A program made the position numbers and the translations under genes. A stretch of 64,000 nucleotides of DNA, taken from the NCBI RefSeq assembly GCF_001428825.1, contig NZ_LMIT01000013.1:164183-228182 (forward strand). Reading direction: 5' to 3'. The notes under the pieces are model-generated. The model was given only the letters and a program-made list of their open reading frames with translations, was not told the DNA's origin and made no database searches. Below, piece by piece: positions 57,146-64,000 of the stretch (positions are counted from its first letter, which is position 1; the number at the start of each line of letters is the position of its first letter). This DNA comes from Nocardioides sp. Root240. GTDB taxonomy: Bacteria; Actinomycetota; Actinomycetes; Propionibacteriales; Nocardioidaceae.

Positions 57146-58521
57146 CGCTCGCCCCGGATGGTGGCGAGGACCTCGTCGCGGACTCGGGCCATGGTGGGCT
57201 CGTCCTTTCCTTCGGCGTTGAGCCGCAGCAGTGGCTCGGTGTTGGAGGCGCGGACGTTGAACGCCCAGTCCGCGTGCGTGACGCTGAGGCCGTCGAGCTT
57301 GTCGATGCTCACGCCCTCGCGCGCACCCCAGGTCGACTCGAGCTCGGCCAGCACGGCCGCCTGGTCGGCGACGGTGCTGTTGATCTCGCCGCTCAGCGGG
57401 TAGCGCTCGTAGGAGGCGAGCAGGTCCGACAGCGGGACGTCGGCCTCGGCCAGGGCCGCCATCGCGTGCAGGGCCGCGAGCATGCCGGAGTCGGCGCGCC
57501 AGAAGTCGCGGAAGTAGAAGTGACCGGAGTGCTCGCCGCCGAAGATCGCGTCGGTCTCGGCCATGGTGGCCTTGATGTAGGAGTGGCCGACGCGGGTGCG
57601 GACCGGCGTACCACCGAGCTCCTCGACGATCTCGGGCACCGCCCGCGAGGTGATCAGGTTGTGGATCACCGTGGCGCCGGGCTCCTTCGCGAGCTCGCGG
57701 GCCGCGATCAGCGCGGTCAGCGTCGACGGCGAGACCAGCTCGCCGCGCTCGTCGACCAGGAAGCAGCGGTCGGCGTCGCCGTCGAACGCCAGGCCGATGT
57801 CGGCCCGCTCGGAGATGACCCGCTTCTGCAGGTCGACCAGGTTGGCGGGCTCGATCGGGTTGGCCTCGTGGTTGGGGAAGGTGCCGTCGAGCTCGAAGTA
57901 CATCGGCACCATCTCGACCTGGCCGGCGAGCCGGTCGAAGACGGCGGGCGCGGTGTGACCGGCCATGCCGTTGCCGGCGTCGACGACGACCTTCAGCGTG
58001 CGGCCCTTGACGGGCGCCAGCGCGAGCAGGTGCGCGGCGTAGGCCTGCAGCACGTCGTGCGAGCCGATCGAGCCGACCCGGCCGCCGCTGGCGACGGGGG
58101 TGCCGGCCGCGACCCGGTCACGGATCTCGGCCAGGCCGCTCTCCATGCCGACCGGCTGCGCGAAGGACCGGCACAGCTTGATGCCGTTGTAGGCCGCCGG
58201 GTTGTGGCTGGCGGTGAACATCGCGCCGGGCAGCTCGAGGTGGCCCGAGGCGAAGTAGAGCTGGTCGGTCGAGGCGAGCCCGATCATCGTGACGTCCGCA
58301 CCGGCGTTGGTGGCGCCGTCGGCGAAGGCCCCCGCGAGGGACGGCGAGCTCGGCCGCATGTCGAAGCCGACGACGATCGCGTCGGCGCCGAGCACCTCGA
58401 CGTAGGCCGCACCGGCCGCACGGGCGAGGTCCTCGTCGAGCTGTTCGCCGACGATGCCGCGCACGTCGTAGGCCTTGAAGACCTTGCTGAGGTTCTCGGG
58501 GGAGGTCGTGGCGTGGGCCAT
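57142..58521 (-). CDS. manB: phosphomannomutase/phosphoglucomutase
   Basis: A 459-residue alpha-D-phosphohexomutase making mannose 1-phosphate for GDP-mannose and mannosylated envelope lipids. Phosphoserine loop FTASHNPAAYNGIKLC, metal loop LAFDGDADRCFLVDE, sugar loop GGEHSGHFYFRDFW and phosphate-binding VRASNTEPLLRLN are all present. TAGGGT (58534-58529) lies 7 bases before the ATG. First gene of the manB-Trm112-SIS cluster. Confidence 0.95.
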   Translation of the reverse strand: MAHATTSPENLSKVFKAYDVRGIVGEQLDEDLARAAGAAYVEVLGADAIVVGFDMRPSSPSLAGAFADGATNAGADVTMIGLASTDQLYFASGHLELPGAMFTASHNPAAYNGIKLCRSFAQPVGMESGLAEIRDRVAAGTPVASGGRVGSIGSHDVLQAYAAHLLALAPVKGRTLKVVVDAGNGMAGHTAPAVFDRLAGQVEMVPMYFELDGTFPNHEANPIEPANLVDLQKRVISERADIGLAFDGDADRCFLVDERGELVSPSTLTALIAARELAKEPGATVIHNLITSRAVPEIVEELGGTPVRTRVGHSYIKATMAETDAIFGGEHSGHFYFRDFWRADSGMLAALHAMAALAEADVPLSDLLASYERYPLSGEINSTVADQAAVLAELESTWGAREGVSIDKLDGLSVTHADWAFNVRASNTEPLLRLNAEGKDEPTMARVRDEVLATIRGER

Positions 58522-58542
58522 GCCCCGAACCCTAGTGGACGG

Positions 58543-58920
58543 TCAGTCGGTCGTGAGCATGCGGAGGTGCCCCTTGCGGGCGACCTCGCGACCGCTCTCG
58601 CGGGGCTGCTCGACCGTCCGCGGCGGCACCGGCCGCGCCGCCTCGCGGACGGCGTTGGCGAGGGCGAGCAGGTCGTCGCCGCTGGGACCGGGCTGCTGGG
58701 TGCCGAGCTGGAGCCGGACCACCTCCCAGCCGCGGGGAGCCGAGAGCCGCTCGCTGTGCTGGTCGCACAGGTCGTAGGCGTGGGGCTCGGCGAAGGTGGC
58801 GAGCGGGCCGAGGACGGCGGTCGAGTCGGCGTACACGTAGGTGAGGGTCGCGACCGCGCGGCGCGAGCAGGCCGTACGGGAGCAGGTCCGCATGCCCTGC
58901 TGTGCCGGAATCGCGCTCAC
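58543..58920 (-). CDS. DUF3499 protein
   Basis: A 125-residue protein of DUF3499: RTCSRTACSRRAVATLTYVYADSTAVLGPLATFAEPHAYDLCDQHSERLSAPRGWEVVRL. Cys and His spacing (CSRTAC, then DLCDQH) suggests a zinc site. Function unknown; conserved beside whiB2 and manB in actinobacteria. TACCGT (58933-58928) lies 7 bases before the GTG at 58920 (leaderless). Confidence 0.9.
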   Translation of the reverse strand: MSAIPAQQGMRTCSRTACSRRAVATLTYVYADSTAVLGPLATFAEPHAYDLCDQHSERLSAPRGWEVVRLQLGTQQPGPSGDDLLALANAVREAARPVPPRTVEQPRESGREVARKGHLRMLTTD

Positions 58921-58971
58921 GCGGCAGACGGTACCGCCCGCGGCCGCATCTGCTGGATAGGCTCGCTGATC

Positions 58972-59439
58972 GTGGAGCAGGACGACGTCAGCACGCGCGT
59001 GGGACGGCCGCGGCGCGACCGCCGGGGACGCGGGATGCGGGGACCTGCCGTGCTCCCCCTGACCTGGCCCTCGTCCGAGCACCGCCCGCCGAAGCCCTAC
59101 AGCCGGCGCGAGCTCTTCGACCGGATCCTGCTCGACGTCGTCTCCGAGATCGACGCGCGCTGGTCGGACCACCTCGGGCTGCTGGAGTACGCCGTCGAGG
59201 AGACCCCGCAGCTGCCCGACGACTGGGACTCCGCCCGGGTCCCGCTGTCGTCGCTCGTGCGCGGGTCAGGCGCCACGCCGACCCGGCTGGTCGTCTTCCG
59301 GCGTCCGCTCGAGCACCGTGCCCACGACCGCGCCGACCTCGAGGCGATCATCCTGACCGTCGTGGTCGAGCAGGTCGCCGAGCTGCTCGGCATCGAGCCG
59401 GCCGACGTGGACCCGCGCTACCCGGGCGACGACGACTGA
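58972..59439 (+). CDS. zincin-like metallopeptidase family protein, zinc motif lost
   Basis: A 155-residue protein. After an Arg-rich head comes the family body: PYSRRELFDRILLDVVSEIDARW and TPTRLVVFRRPLEHRAHDRADLEAIILTVVVEQVAELLGI. In active relatives the last block contains HExxHxxG; here the aligned residues are V-E-Q-V-A-E-L-L-G, with no histidines. It is therefore probably not a zinc peptidase. TAGGCT (58958-58963) is 8 bases before the GTG at 58972, divergent from DUF3499. Confidence 0.82.
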   Translation: MEQDDVSTRVGRPRRDRRGRGMRGPAVLPLTWPSSEHRPPKPYSRRELFDRILLDVVSEIDARWSDHLGLLEYAVEETPQLPDDWDSARVPLSSLVRGSGATPTRLVVFRRPLEHRAHDRADLEAIILTVVVEQVAELLGIEPADVDPRYPGDDD

Positions 59440-59472
59440 GTTGATTGGGCGCTCGCTTCGCTCGCGCATGTC

Positions 59473-59555
59473 GCGCCGCCTGCCCACGCCGTTTCTTCCT
59501 CCCCCGCTCGCTCCTTCCTCGCTCGCTCCTCCGTCCAGAAACGGCGGGCGGCGCG
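59473..59555. repeat. imperfect inverted repeat in the 267-bp gap
   Basis: GCGCCGCC and GCCGTTTCT on the left face AGAAACGGC and GGGCGGCGC on the right, around a 41-base pyrimidine-rich loop made of CTCGCTCC-like repeats. The preceding bases (59450-59467) also hold a CGCTCGCTTCGCTCGCG hairpin. It could end the metallopeptidase transcript. Confidence 0.45.
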
Positions 59556-59558
59556 GGG

Positions 59559-59636
59559 GTGACCCCCTCGAGTGGGCACGAACCGCAGAGATCCGGCCGT
59601 TTTTTCTGCGGTCTGTGACCAAACGAGGGGTCACCA
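59559..59636. repeat. 78-bp MITE-like element with long inverted termini
   Basis: The outer termini GGTGACCCC and GGGGTCACC extend inwards as about 30-bp imperfect inverted repeats, closing with perfect ACCGCAG/CTGCGGT arms. The 17-base centre contains six Ts in a row, unusual for this genome. No coding potential. It could be a non-autonomous palindromic element, or a bidirectional terminator. Confidence 0.5.
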
Positions 59637-59706
59637 ACACGCAACGGATCGACACGCGCCGCGCGGCCGCCCCAGGAGCCACCGACCCAAGAGCCAGTGA
59701 CGAACG

Positions 59707-61158
59707 TCAGCCCGCCGGAATCACGACCGGGATCTGCGCCTCCAGCTCGGCCGGCCGCACCCGCAGGGTCGCCAGGCCGGCGTTGCGGCCCCCGGCCGGC
59801 AGCAGCACGACGGCGCCGATCGGCGTGGCGCGGGAGAGCACGGTCACCGAGGTGGCCTGTGCGGGCAGCGCGAGGGTCACGGCGCGGTCGGCGCCGATCT
59901 CGACCTGCTTCTTCGCGAGCTCGCGTCCCCGGGCGTCGTACGACGTCACGTGGACCACGGCCGTCTTGCGGGCCCCGCCCAGGACGAGTGTCTTCGCACC
60001 CGTCGGCACCACGACCGCCGCCGGCTCGCTGACCTCGGGCGCCGGTGCGAGCAGGACGAGGTCGTCGTCGACCAGGCCGAGGAAGGAGGACGCGACCGGG
60101 CCGGTCGACTCCAGTTCGAGGCCGACGACTCCCTTGGCCACGGCACCGCGCAGCAGCTTGGACAGGTCCACGGTCTCCATCGCGCCTGCCGCGACGGTGA
60201 TGTCCGGGGCGTTGGTCGGCGTGAAGGTGGCCTGCTCGGTCACCATCCGCAGCGACACGCGGACCTCGTCGTCGCCGGGGTTGGCGACGTACAGCGTGGC
60301 CTGCGCGGGCTTGTCGGGGATGCCGAGGAGCAGGCTGCTGGTCGCCGGGTCGGCGTCGGACGGAAGGAAGTCGGTGGTCACACGGCCACGGCCGAGCGGG
60401 TCCCAGGTGGTGCGCGCGGTCGCGGTCACCCGGCCGCGGACGACGGTCAGGTGCGCGGCGGTGGCCTCCTCGCGGGGCGCGACGCGTGCCAGGTCGAGAC
60501 GCTTCACGCCGTGGGCCGGGACCTCGATCCCGCGCAGCGCCGGTTCCTCGACCGGGCCGGTGGCCCCGTGGAGGGCGAGGTCGACGACGGCGTCGCCGTC
60601 GTCGGGGTTCACGAGCTCCACGACCGTTGAGTGACGGGCGGAGGCGCCGATGCCGACGAACCACTCGTCGTACGACGGGGCACGGCACTCCGGCACGGCG
60701 AGCCTGCCCTCGCGTCCGGCCACGATGCCGGGAGCGGCCCTGCCGCGGCCGTCGACGACGGTCGGGCCGTTGCTCACGGGCACCACGACGCTGCTCCCCT
60801 GGGCGACCGTGATCGCCTTGCCCTGGCGGGTGGTGACGCTGGCGGAGTTGCCCCGGACGCGGGGCGCGGTGGCGACGGCGAGCTTGCCGCCGGGAACGTC
60901 GGGGGTCCGCGTGACCCGGACCGTGCCGGCGTCGTCGAGTCCGCTGGGGCACACGACCGTCGCCGAGGTGAGGGCCGACGTGGTGGGCGCCTGGGGTCCG
61001 CCGACGGGGTTGTCCTCGCGGCCGATCAGGCCGACGCTGATCGCGACGACCGCGGGCGCGAGGATCGCGAGCGCGACGAGCAGGTCGATCCGGCGCTCGC
61101 GCCCGGTGGAGGCGCGACGTCCGGTGGCCTTCGGGGACTGCCCGGACTGGTCAGTCAT
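59707..61158 (-). CDS. DUF5719 membrane-anchored protein
   Basis: A 483-residue protein with a basic head, one membrane helix (about residues 26-47) and a long extracytoplasmic beta-rich part. DUF5719 features include VVELVNPDDGDAVVDLALHGATGPVE and RRLDLARVAP-like repeats. Function unknown; it always accompanies the large glycosyltransferase in this cluster, so it may support envelope glycan assembly. AAGGAG is 6 bases before the ATG at 61158; it overlaps the glycosyltransferase stop by 8 bases. Confidence 0.83.
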   Translation of the reverse strand: MTDQSGQSPKATGRRASTGRERRIDLLVALAILAPAVVAISVGLIGREDNPVGGPQAPTTSALTSATVVCPSGLDDAGTVRVTRTPDVPGGKLAVATAPRVRGNSASVTTRQGKAITVAQGSSVVVPVSNGPTVVDGRGRAAPGIVAGREGRLAVPECRAPSYDEWFVGIGASARHSTVVELVNPDDGDAVVDLALHGATGPVEEPALRGIEVPAHGVKRLDLARVAPREEATAAHLTVVRGRVTATARTTWDPLGRGRVTTDFLPSDADPATSSLLLGIPDKPAQATLYVANPGDDEVRVSLRMVTEQATFTPTNAPDITVAAGAMETVDLSKLLRGAVAKGVVGLELESTGPVASSFLGLVDDDLVLLAPAPEVSEPAAVVVPTGAKTLVLGGARKTAVVHVTSYDARGRELAKKQVEIGADRAVTLALPAQATSVTVLSRATPIGAVVLLPAGGRNAGLATLRVRPAELEAQIPVVIPAG

Positions 61159-64000
61159 CACGACTCCTTCGGAGCGGAGGCAGGGCGAGCACGACGAGGA
61201 CGGGGATCGCAGCGGCCTGGACGACCAGCAGCAGGACGCGGATCCACGCGTGGTGGCTCGGCAGCGGGCCGGGGGCCGGGTCGACCTGCCAGGCGCGGGT
61301 GCCGCGGCTGGAGCTGGCCTGGTCGAGACCGGTGGTGGCGTCGAGGCTGGCGGCGACGGCTCCGTCGGCGGGCGCGGCCTGGACGACGTAGAGGATGCCG
61401 CGCTCCGACAGCTCCTGCACGGCGTCGGGGTCGGGGGCGGTGACGAGGCTGCGGATGATCGCGGTGACCTCGTCGTCCTCGGGCGTGAGTGCGGCGATCT
61501 CGTCCTCGCCGACGGTGCTGCCGTCGCCGCGGTGCACCTCGTAGGACAGGCCGTCGGCGATGCTGCCCCGCAGCACCAGCACGCCGAACTGGTCGGCGTC
61601 CTCGGCTCGCTGCGCCATGTAGACGGGTACGTCGGACGGCGGGTCGTCGGTCAGGTCCTCGCCACCCCAGCCGGCGAACCAGACCAGGCCCACCAGCGGG
61701 GCGACCAGGCCGACGAGGCCGGCCGCGGCCAGCCCGGCCTGGACCGGGCGGAGCTGGTCGCCGAGGTGGTGCAAAGAGAAACCGCCGAGCAGCGCGGCCG
61801 TGAGCCAGGCGCCCTGCAGCAGGAGGAGCACGATGCCGAGGCCCGGCTGCTGGCCGCCGCCACCGGCGATGTCGACCGACAGCAGGGCGAGCGGGAGGCC
61901 GACGAGGGCGGCGACCGCGGCCATCACCCAGCAGACCACGACGGGGATGCGGGTCGCGGCGGGGATGAGGGAGAGCAGGGCGAGCACCGGGAGCACGAGG
62001 CCGACCGCGGCGGGCGCCCCGAGGTCGCCGAACCGGCCGGTCAGCAGGTCCCAGCCGGACGAGGCCGCCGTCGGCCAGCGACCGACATCGAGCAGCAGCC
62101 CGCCGGCGCCACCCTCGAACACGGCCGGCAGCCACCACGGGACCAGCACGAGCAGCGGGACGACGAGTGCGGCGACGGGCGGTCCCCACACCGAGCGCTC
62201 GCGGACCTCGTTCGGGATCAGGCGCACGGCGGAAGCCAGCAGCACGCCGATGAGCACCGCGAACACCAGCCACGACGGCGGGGCCACCGCGGTCAGCAGT
62301 GCCAGCGCCAGGCCGGTGCGCCAACCCGCGCGCCAGCGGTGGGCGGCATCGGGGTCGGCGAAGCCGAGGGCGGCGTGCGCCAGCCACGGCAGCACCGCGG
62401 CCGCGACCACGACGCCCCAGCGGCCGCCGCCCCACGCACCGGAGGCGAGCGGGACCAGCGCCCAGGTGACCGAGCCCCAGAGCAGCAGCCACCGCGGGGC
62501 GCCGTACGGGGAGACGAGGCGACCCGCGACGCGCAGGAAGCGCCACGCCCCCCACAGCGCGATCGGTGCGGCGAGGGCCATCAGCAGGCTGATCAGCAGC
62601 GACGGCCCGACGGGGAGCGCGAGGACCGCCAGCGGCAGGACGTACGCCGGCGCGGGCAGGCCGGAGCCGAAGCCGATCGGGTGCCAGCCCTCGAGGTGCA
62701 GCCGCCACCAGTCGCCGGCGCCGGCCGGCGTCGGGGACAGCGCTCCCCCGCTGACACCGCCGACGACGTCGCGCACACCGATCAGCAGCGCCAGCACGAC
62801 CACCGCGGTGGCCAGGGCGTAGGGATTGGTGAAGAAGCGGACGACCCAGCCGGTGTCCGCGAAGTCCTCGTCCTCGTCGCGGTGGCGCGCGGCGGGCGGC
62901 GCCGTCGCGGCATCCCGCTCGGCGGCCGCGGCCCGGCGCCGGTCGGCGACGTCGGCAGCCTGGTTGGTCGCGGCGGCGACGAGGTCGCCGAAGAAGTCGA
63001 GGCCGTGGCGGTAGGGCAGCCACCACGGGGCCAGCAGGCGTCGTACCCGCTCCCGGTCGGGGCCGTCGGCCCCCCGCAGTGCCTGCACCGCCTCGGCGCG
63101 GGTGCGGCGGGCGGCCATCACCTTGCCGGGATGGCGCAGCACGCTGACCAGCGCGGCGAGCTCGTCGAGCGCCTCGCCGACCGCGCGGACGCAGAGCAGG
63201 CCCAGCGCGCGCAGCGCGGTGCCGAGCACCAGCCGCAGCACCTGGAAGGGCAGTGCCACGGAGCGCACGTTGGCGAGCAGGGTGAACAGGGCGGCGCGCC
63301 GCTCCTGGAAGTGGGTGTGCCGACCGGTCAGCGGCGTGCGACGGATCCCGCGGTGCGCGGCCTCGGCGTGGAACACGACGGCCCTCGGTACGACGAGCGT
63401 CGTCCGCCCGGCCGCGGCGGCTCGCCAGCCGAGGTCCAGGTCGTTGCCGAAGATGGGCAGCGCCGCGTCGAAGCCCCCCAGCTCCTCGAGCACGCTGCGC
63501 CGGACCAGCATGCCGGCGGTGTTGACCGCGAAGACCTCGTGGACGTCGTCGTGCTGCCCCTGGTCGTACTCGCCACGCTCCAGGCCGGTCTCGCGCCGGC
63601 CGGTGCCGCTGATCGTGACGCCGAGCTCGAGCAGGCGGCGCAGCGAGGGCCACTCGCGCAGCTTGGGGCCGAGGATGTCGGCGTCGGGACGCTGCTCCGC
63701 GACGGCGAGCAGCTCGGCGAGGGCGGTCGGCGACGGGTTCGAGTCGTCGTGCAGCAGCCAGACCCACTCGGGATCGCGACGGGCCTCGGCCAGCGCCTGC
63801 AGCCCGTCGGCCACGGCGTCCGGGAACCCGGCGGTGGCCGGCAGCCGGCGGATCGCGAGCGGGACGTGCTTCTCGAGCGCGTCCTTCACCAGCTCGGCGC
63901 TGTCGTCCTTGCTGCCGGTGTCGATCGCGACGACCGAGTCGAGGGGGGCGCTCTGCGCACGGAGGCCGGCCAGGACGTTCGGCAGCCACGAGGCACCGTC
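61151..64000 (-). CDS. large GT2 glycosyltransferase-membrane protein, 5' end outside the window
   Basis: At least 949 residues; the frame is open to the right edge and the first codons are missing. The GT2 domain begins at the edge (DGASWLPNVLAGLRAQ, VVAIDTGSKDDS), with the sugar-nucleotide and metal region WVWLLHDDSNPSPTALAEL and acceptor motif GNDLDLGWRAAAAG. About 12 membrane helices follow (roughly residues 380-780 of the visible part), then an extracytoplasmic end and a last helix. Likely builds an envelope glycan in the manB cluster. Confidence 0.9.
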   Translation of the reverse strand, partial: DGASWLPNVLAGLRAQSAPLDSVVAIDTGSKDDSAELVKDALEKHVPLAIRRLPATAGFPDAVADGLQALAEARRDPEWVWLLHDDSNPSPTALAELLAVAEQRPDADILGPKLREWPSLRRLLELGVTISGTGRRETGLERGEYDQGQHDDVHEVFAVNTAGMLVRRSVLEELGGFDAALPIFGNDLDLGWRAAAAGRTTLVVPRAVVFHAEAAHRGIRRTPLTGRHTHFQERRAALFTLLANVRSVALPFQVLRLVLGTALRALGLLCVRAVGEALDELAALVSVLRHPGKVMAARRTRAEAVQALRGADGPDRERVRRLLAPWWLPYRHGLDFFGDLVAAATNQAADVADRRRAAAAERDAATAPPAARHRDEDEDFADTGWVVRFFTNPYALATAVVVLALLIGVRDVVGGVSGGALSPTPAGAGDWWRLHLEGWHPIGFGSGLPAPAYVLPLAVLALPVGPSLLISLLMALAAPIALWGAWRFLRVAGRLVSPYGAPRWLLLWGSVTWALVPLASGAWGGGRWGVVVAAAVLPWLAHAALGFADPDAAHRWRAGWRTGLALALLTAVAPPSWLVFAVLIGVLLASAVRLIPNEVRERSVWGPPVAALVVPLLVLVPWWLPAVFEGGAGGLLLDVGRWPTAASSGWDLLTGRFGDLGAPAAVGLVLPVLALLSLIPAATRIPVVVCWVMAAVAALVGLPLALLSVDIAGGGGQQPGLGIVLLLLQGAWLTAALLGGFSLHHLGDQLRPVQAGLAAAGLVGLVAPLVGLVWFAGWGGEDLTDDPPSDVPVYMAQRAEDADQFGVLVLRGSIADGLSYEVHRGDGSTVGEDEIAALTPEDDEVTAIIRSLVTAPDPDAVQELSERGILYVVQAAPADGAVAASLDATTGLDQASSSRGTRAWQVDPAPGPLPSHHAWIRVLLLVVQAAAIPVLVVLALPPLRRSRDD

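Overview
The window is about 64 kb of very GC-rich chromosomal DNA with short intergenic gaps, many 4-base (ATGA/GTGA) overlaps and GTG starts. Gene content points to a high-GC actinobacterium, most likely of the Nocardioides group: DUF3039, DUF3152, DUF3499, DUF3618, DUF5719, a DUF222-type HNH protein, WYL regulators, an ANTAR protein and a mec-cysO-cysM sulfur module. There is no rRNA, CRISPR array, prophage or recognisable insertion sequence. Three tRNA genes are present: His-GTG, Lys-CTT and an unusual Leu-TAG.

Layout. 1-3.6 kb: end of an HNH protein, adenosine deaminase family gene, a DsbA-like/MauE redox pair, oligoribonuclease and tRNA-His. 3.6-15.3 kb: a MarR-acetyltransferase fusion, a secreted protein, pirin, an FAD oxidoreductase, tRNA-Lys, a GAF-ANTAR protein, two WYL regulators, an enoyl-CoA hydratase, a penicillin-acylase family enzyme and an orphan GroES-like protein. 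15.3-19.1 kb: a cobalt/nickel ECF transporter (cbiM, PDGLE, cbiQ, cbiO), divergent from a PrxQ peroxiredoxin. A 17-bp site between them fits the nickel regulator Nur. 19.1-38.6 kb: a backbone in the same order as Mycobacterium tuberculosis Rv1331-Rv1341 (clpS, DUF2017, mec, cysO, cysM, murI, MBL phosphodiesterase, rph, rdgB). It is interrupted by three blocks: a tct tricarboxylate transporter with its two-component system and a desaturase; a phosphatase plus a DUF3152 protease; and an ABC exporter/two-component system/SGNH block. 38.6-49.4 kb: regulator-transporter modules (MarR-MFS, HxlR-thioesterase, TetR-MFS) with visible operators, a RadD-like helicase with DUF3039, AlgH, and a TetR gene divergent from an unknown gene. 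49.5-55.9 kb: fabG-type reductase, HIT protein, glycerophosphodiesterase, thioesterase, small and large membrane proteins and an acyltransferase. 55.9-64 kb: a mannose-metabolism/cell-envelope cluster (SIS, Trm112-like, manB, DUF3499, degenerate metallopeptidase, DUF5719, large GT2 glycosyltransferase running off the window).

Expression. A recurrent pattern is a TANNNT hexamer followed by 6-8 bases and then ATG or GTG, with no ribosome binding site. I find it at about 20 genes and used it to choose starts; it indicates widespread leaderless transcription. A second DNA-level signal is the 12-bp palindrome CGTCGTACGACG, which occurs seven times in different reading frames. Starts, operators and functions were read from the sequence and from memory of protein families; no search was run.
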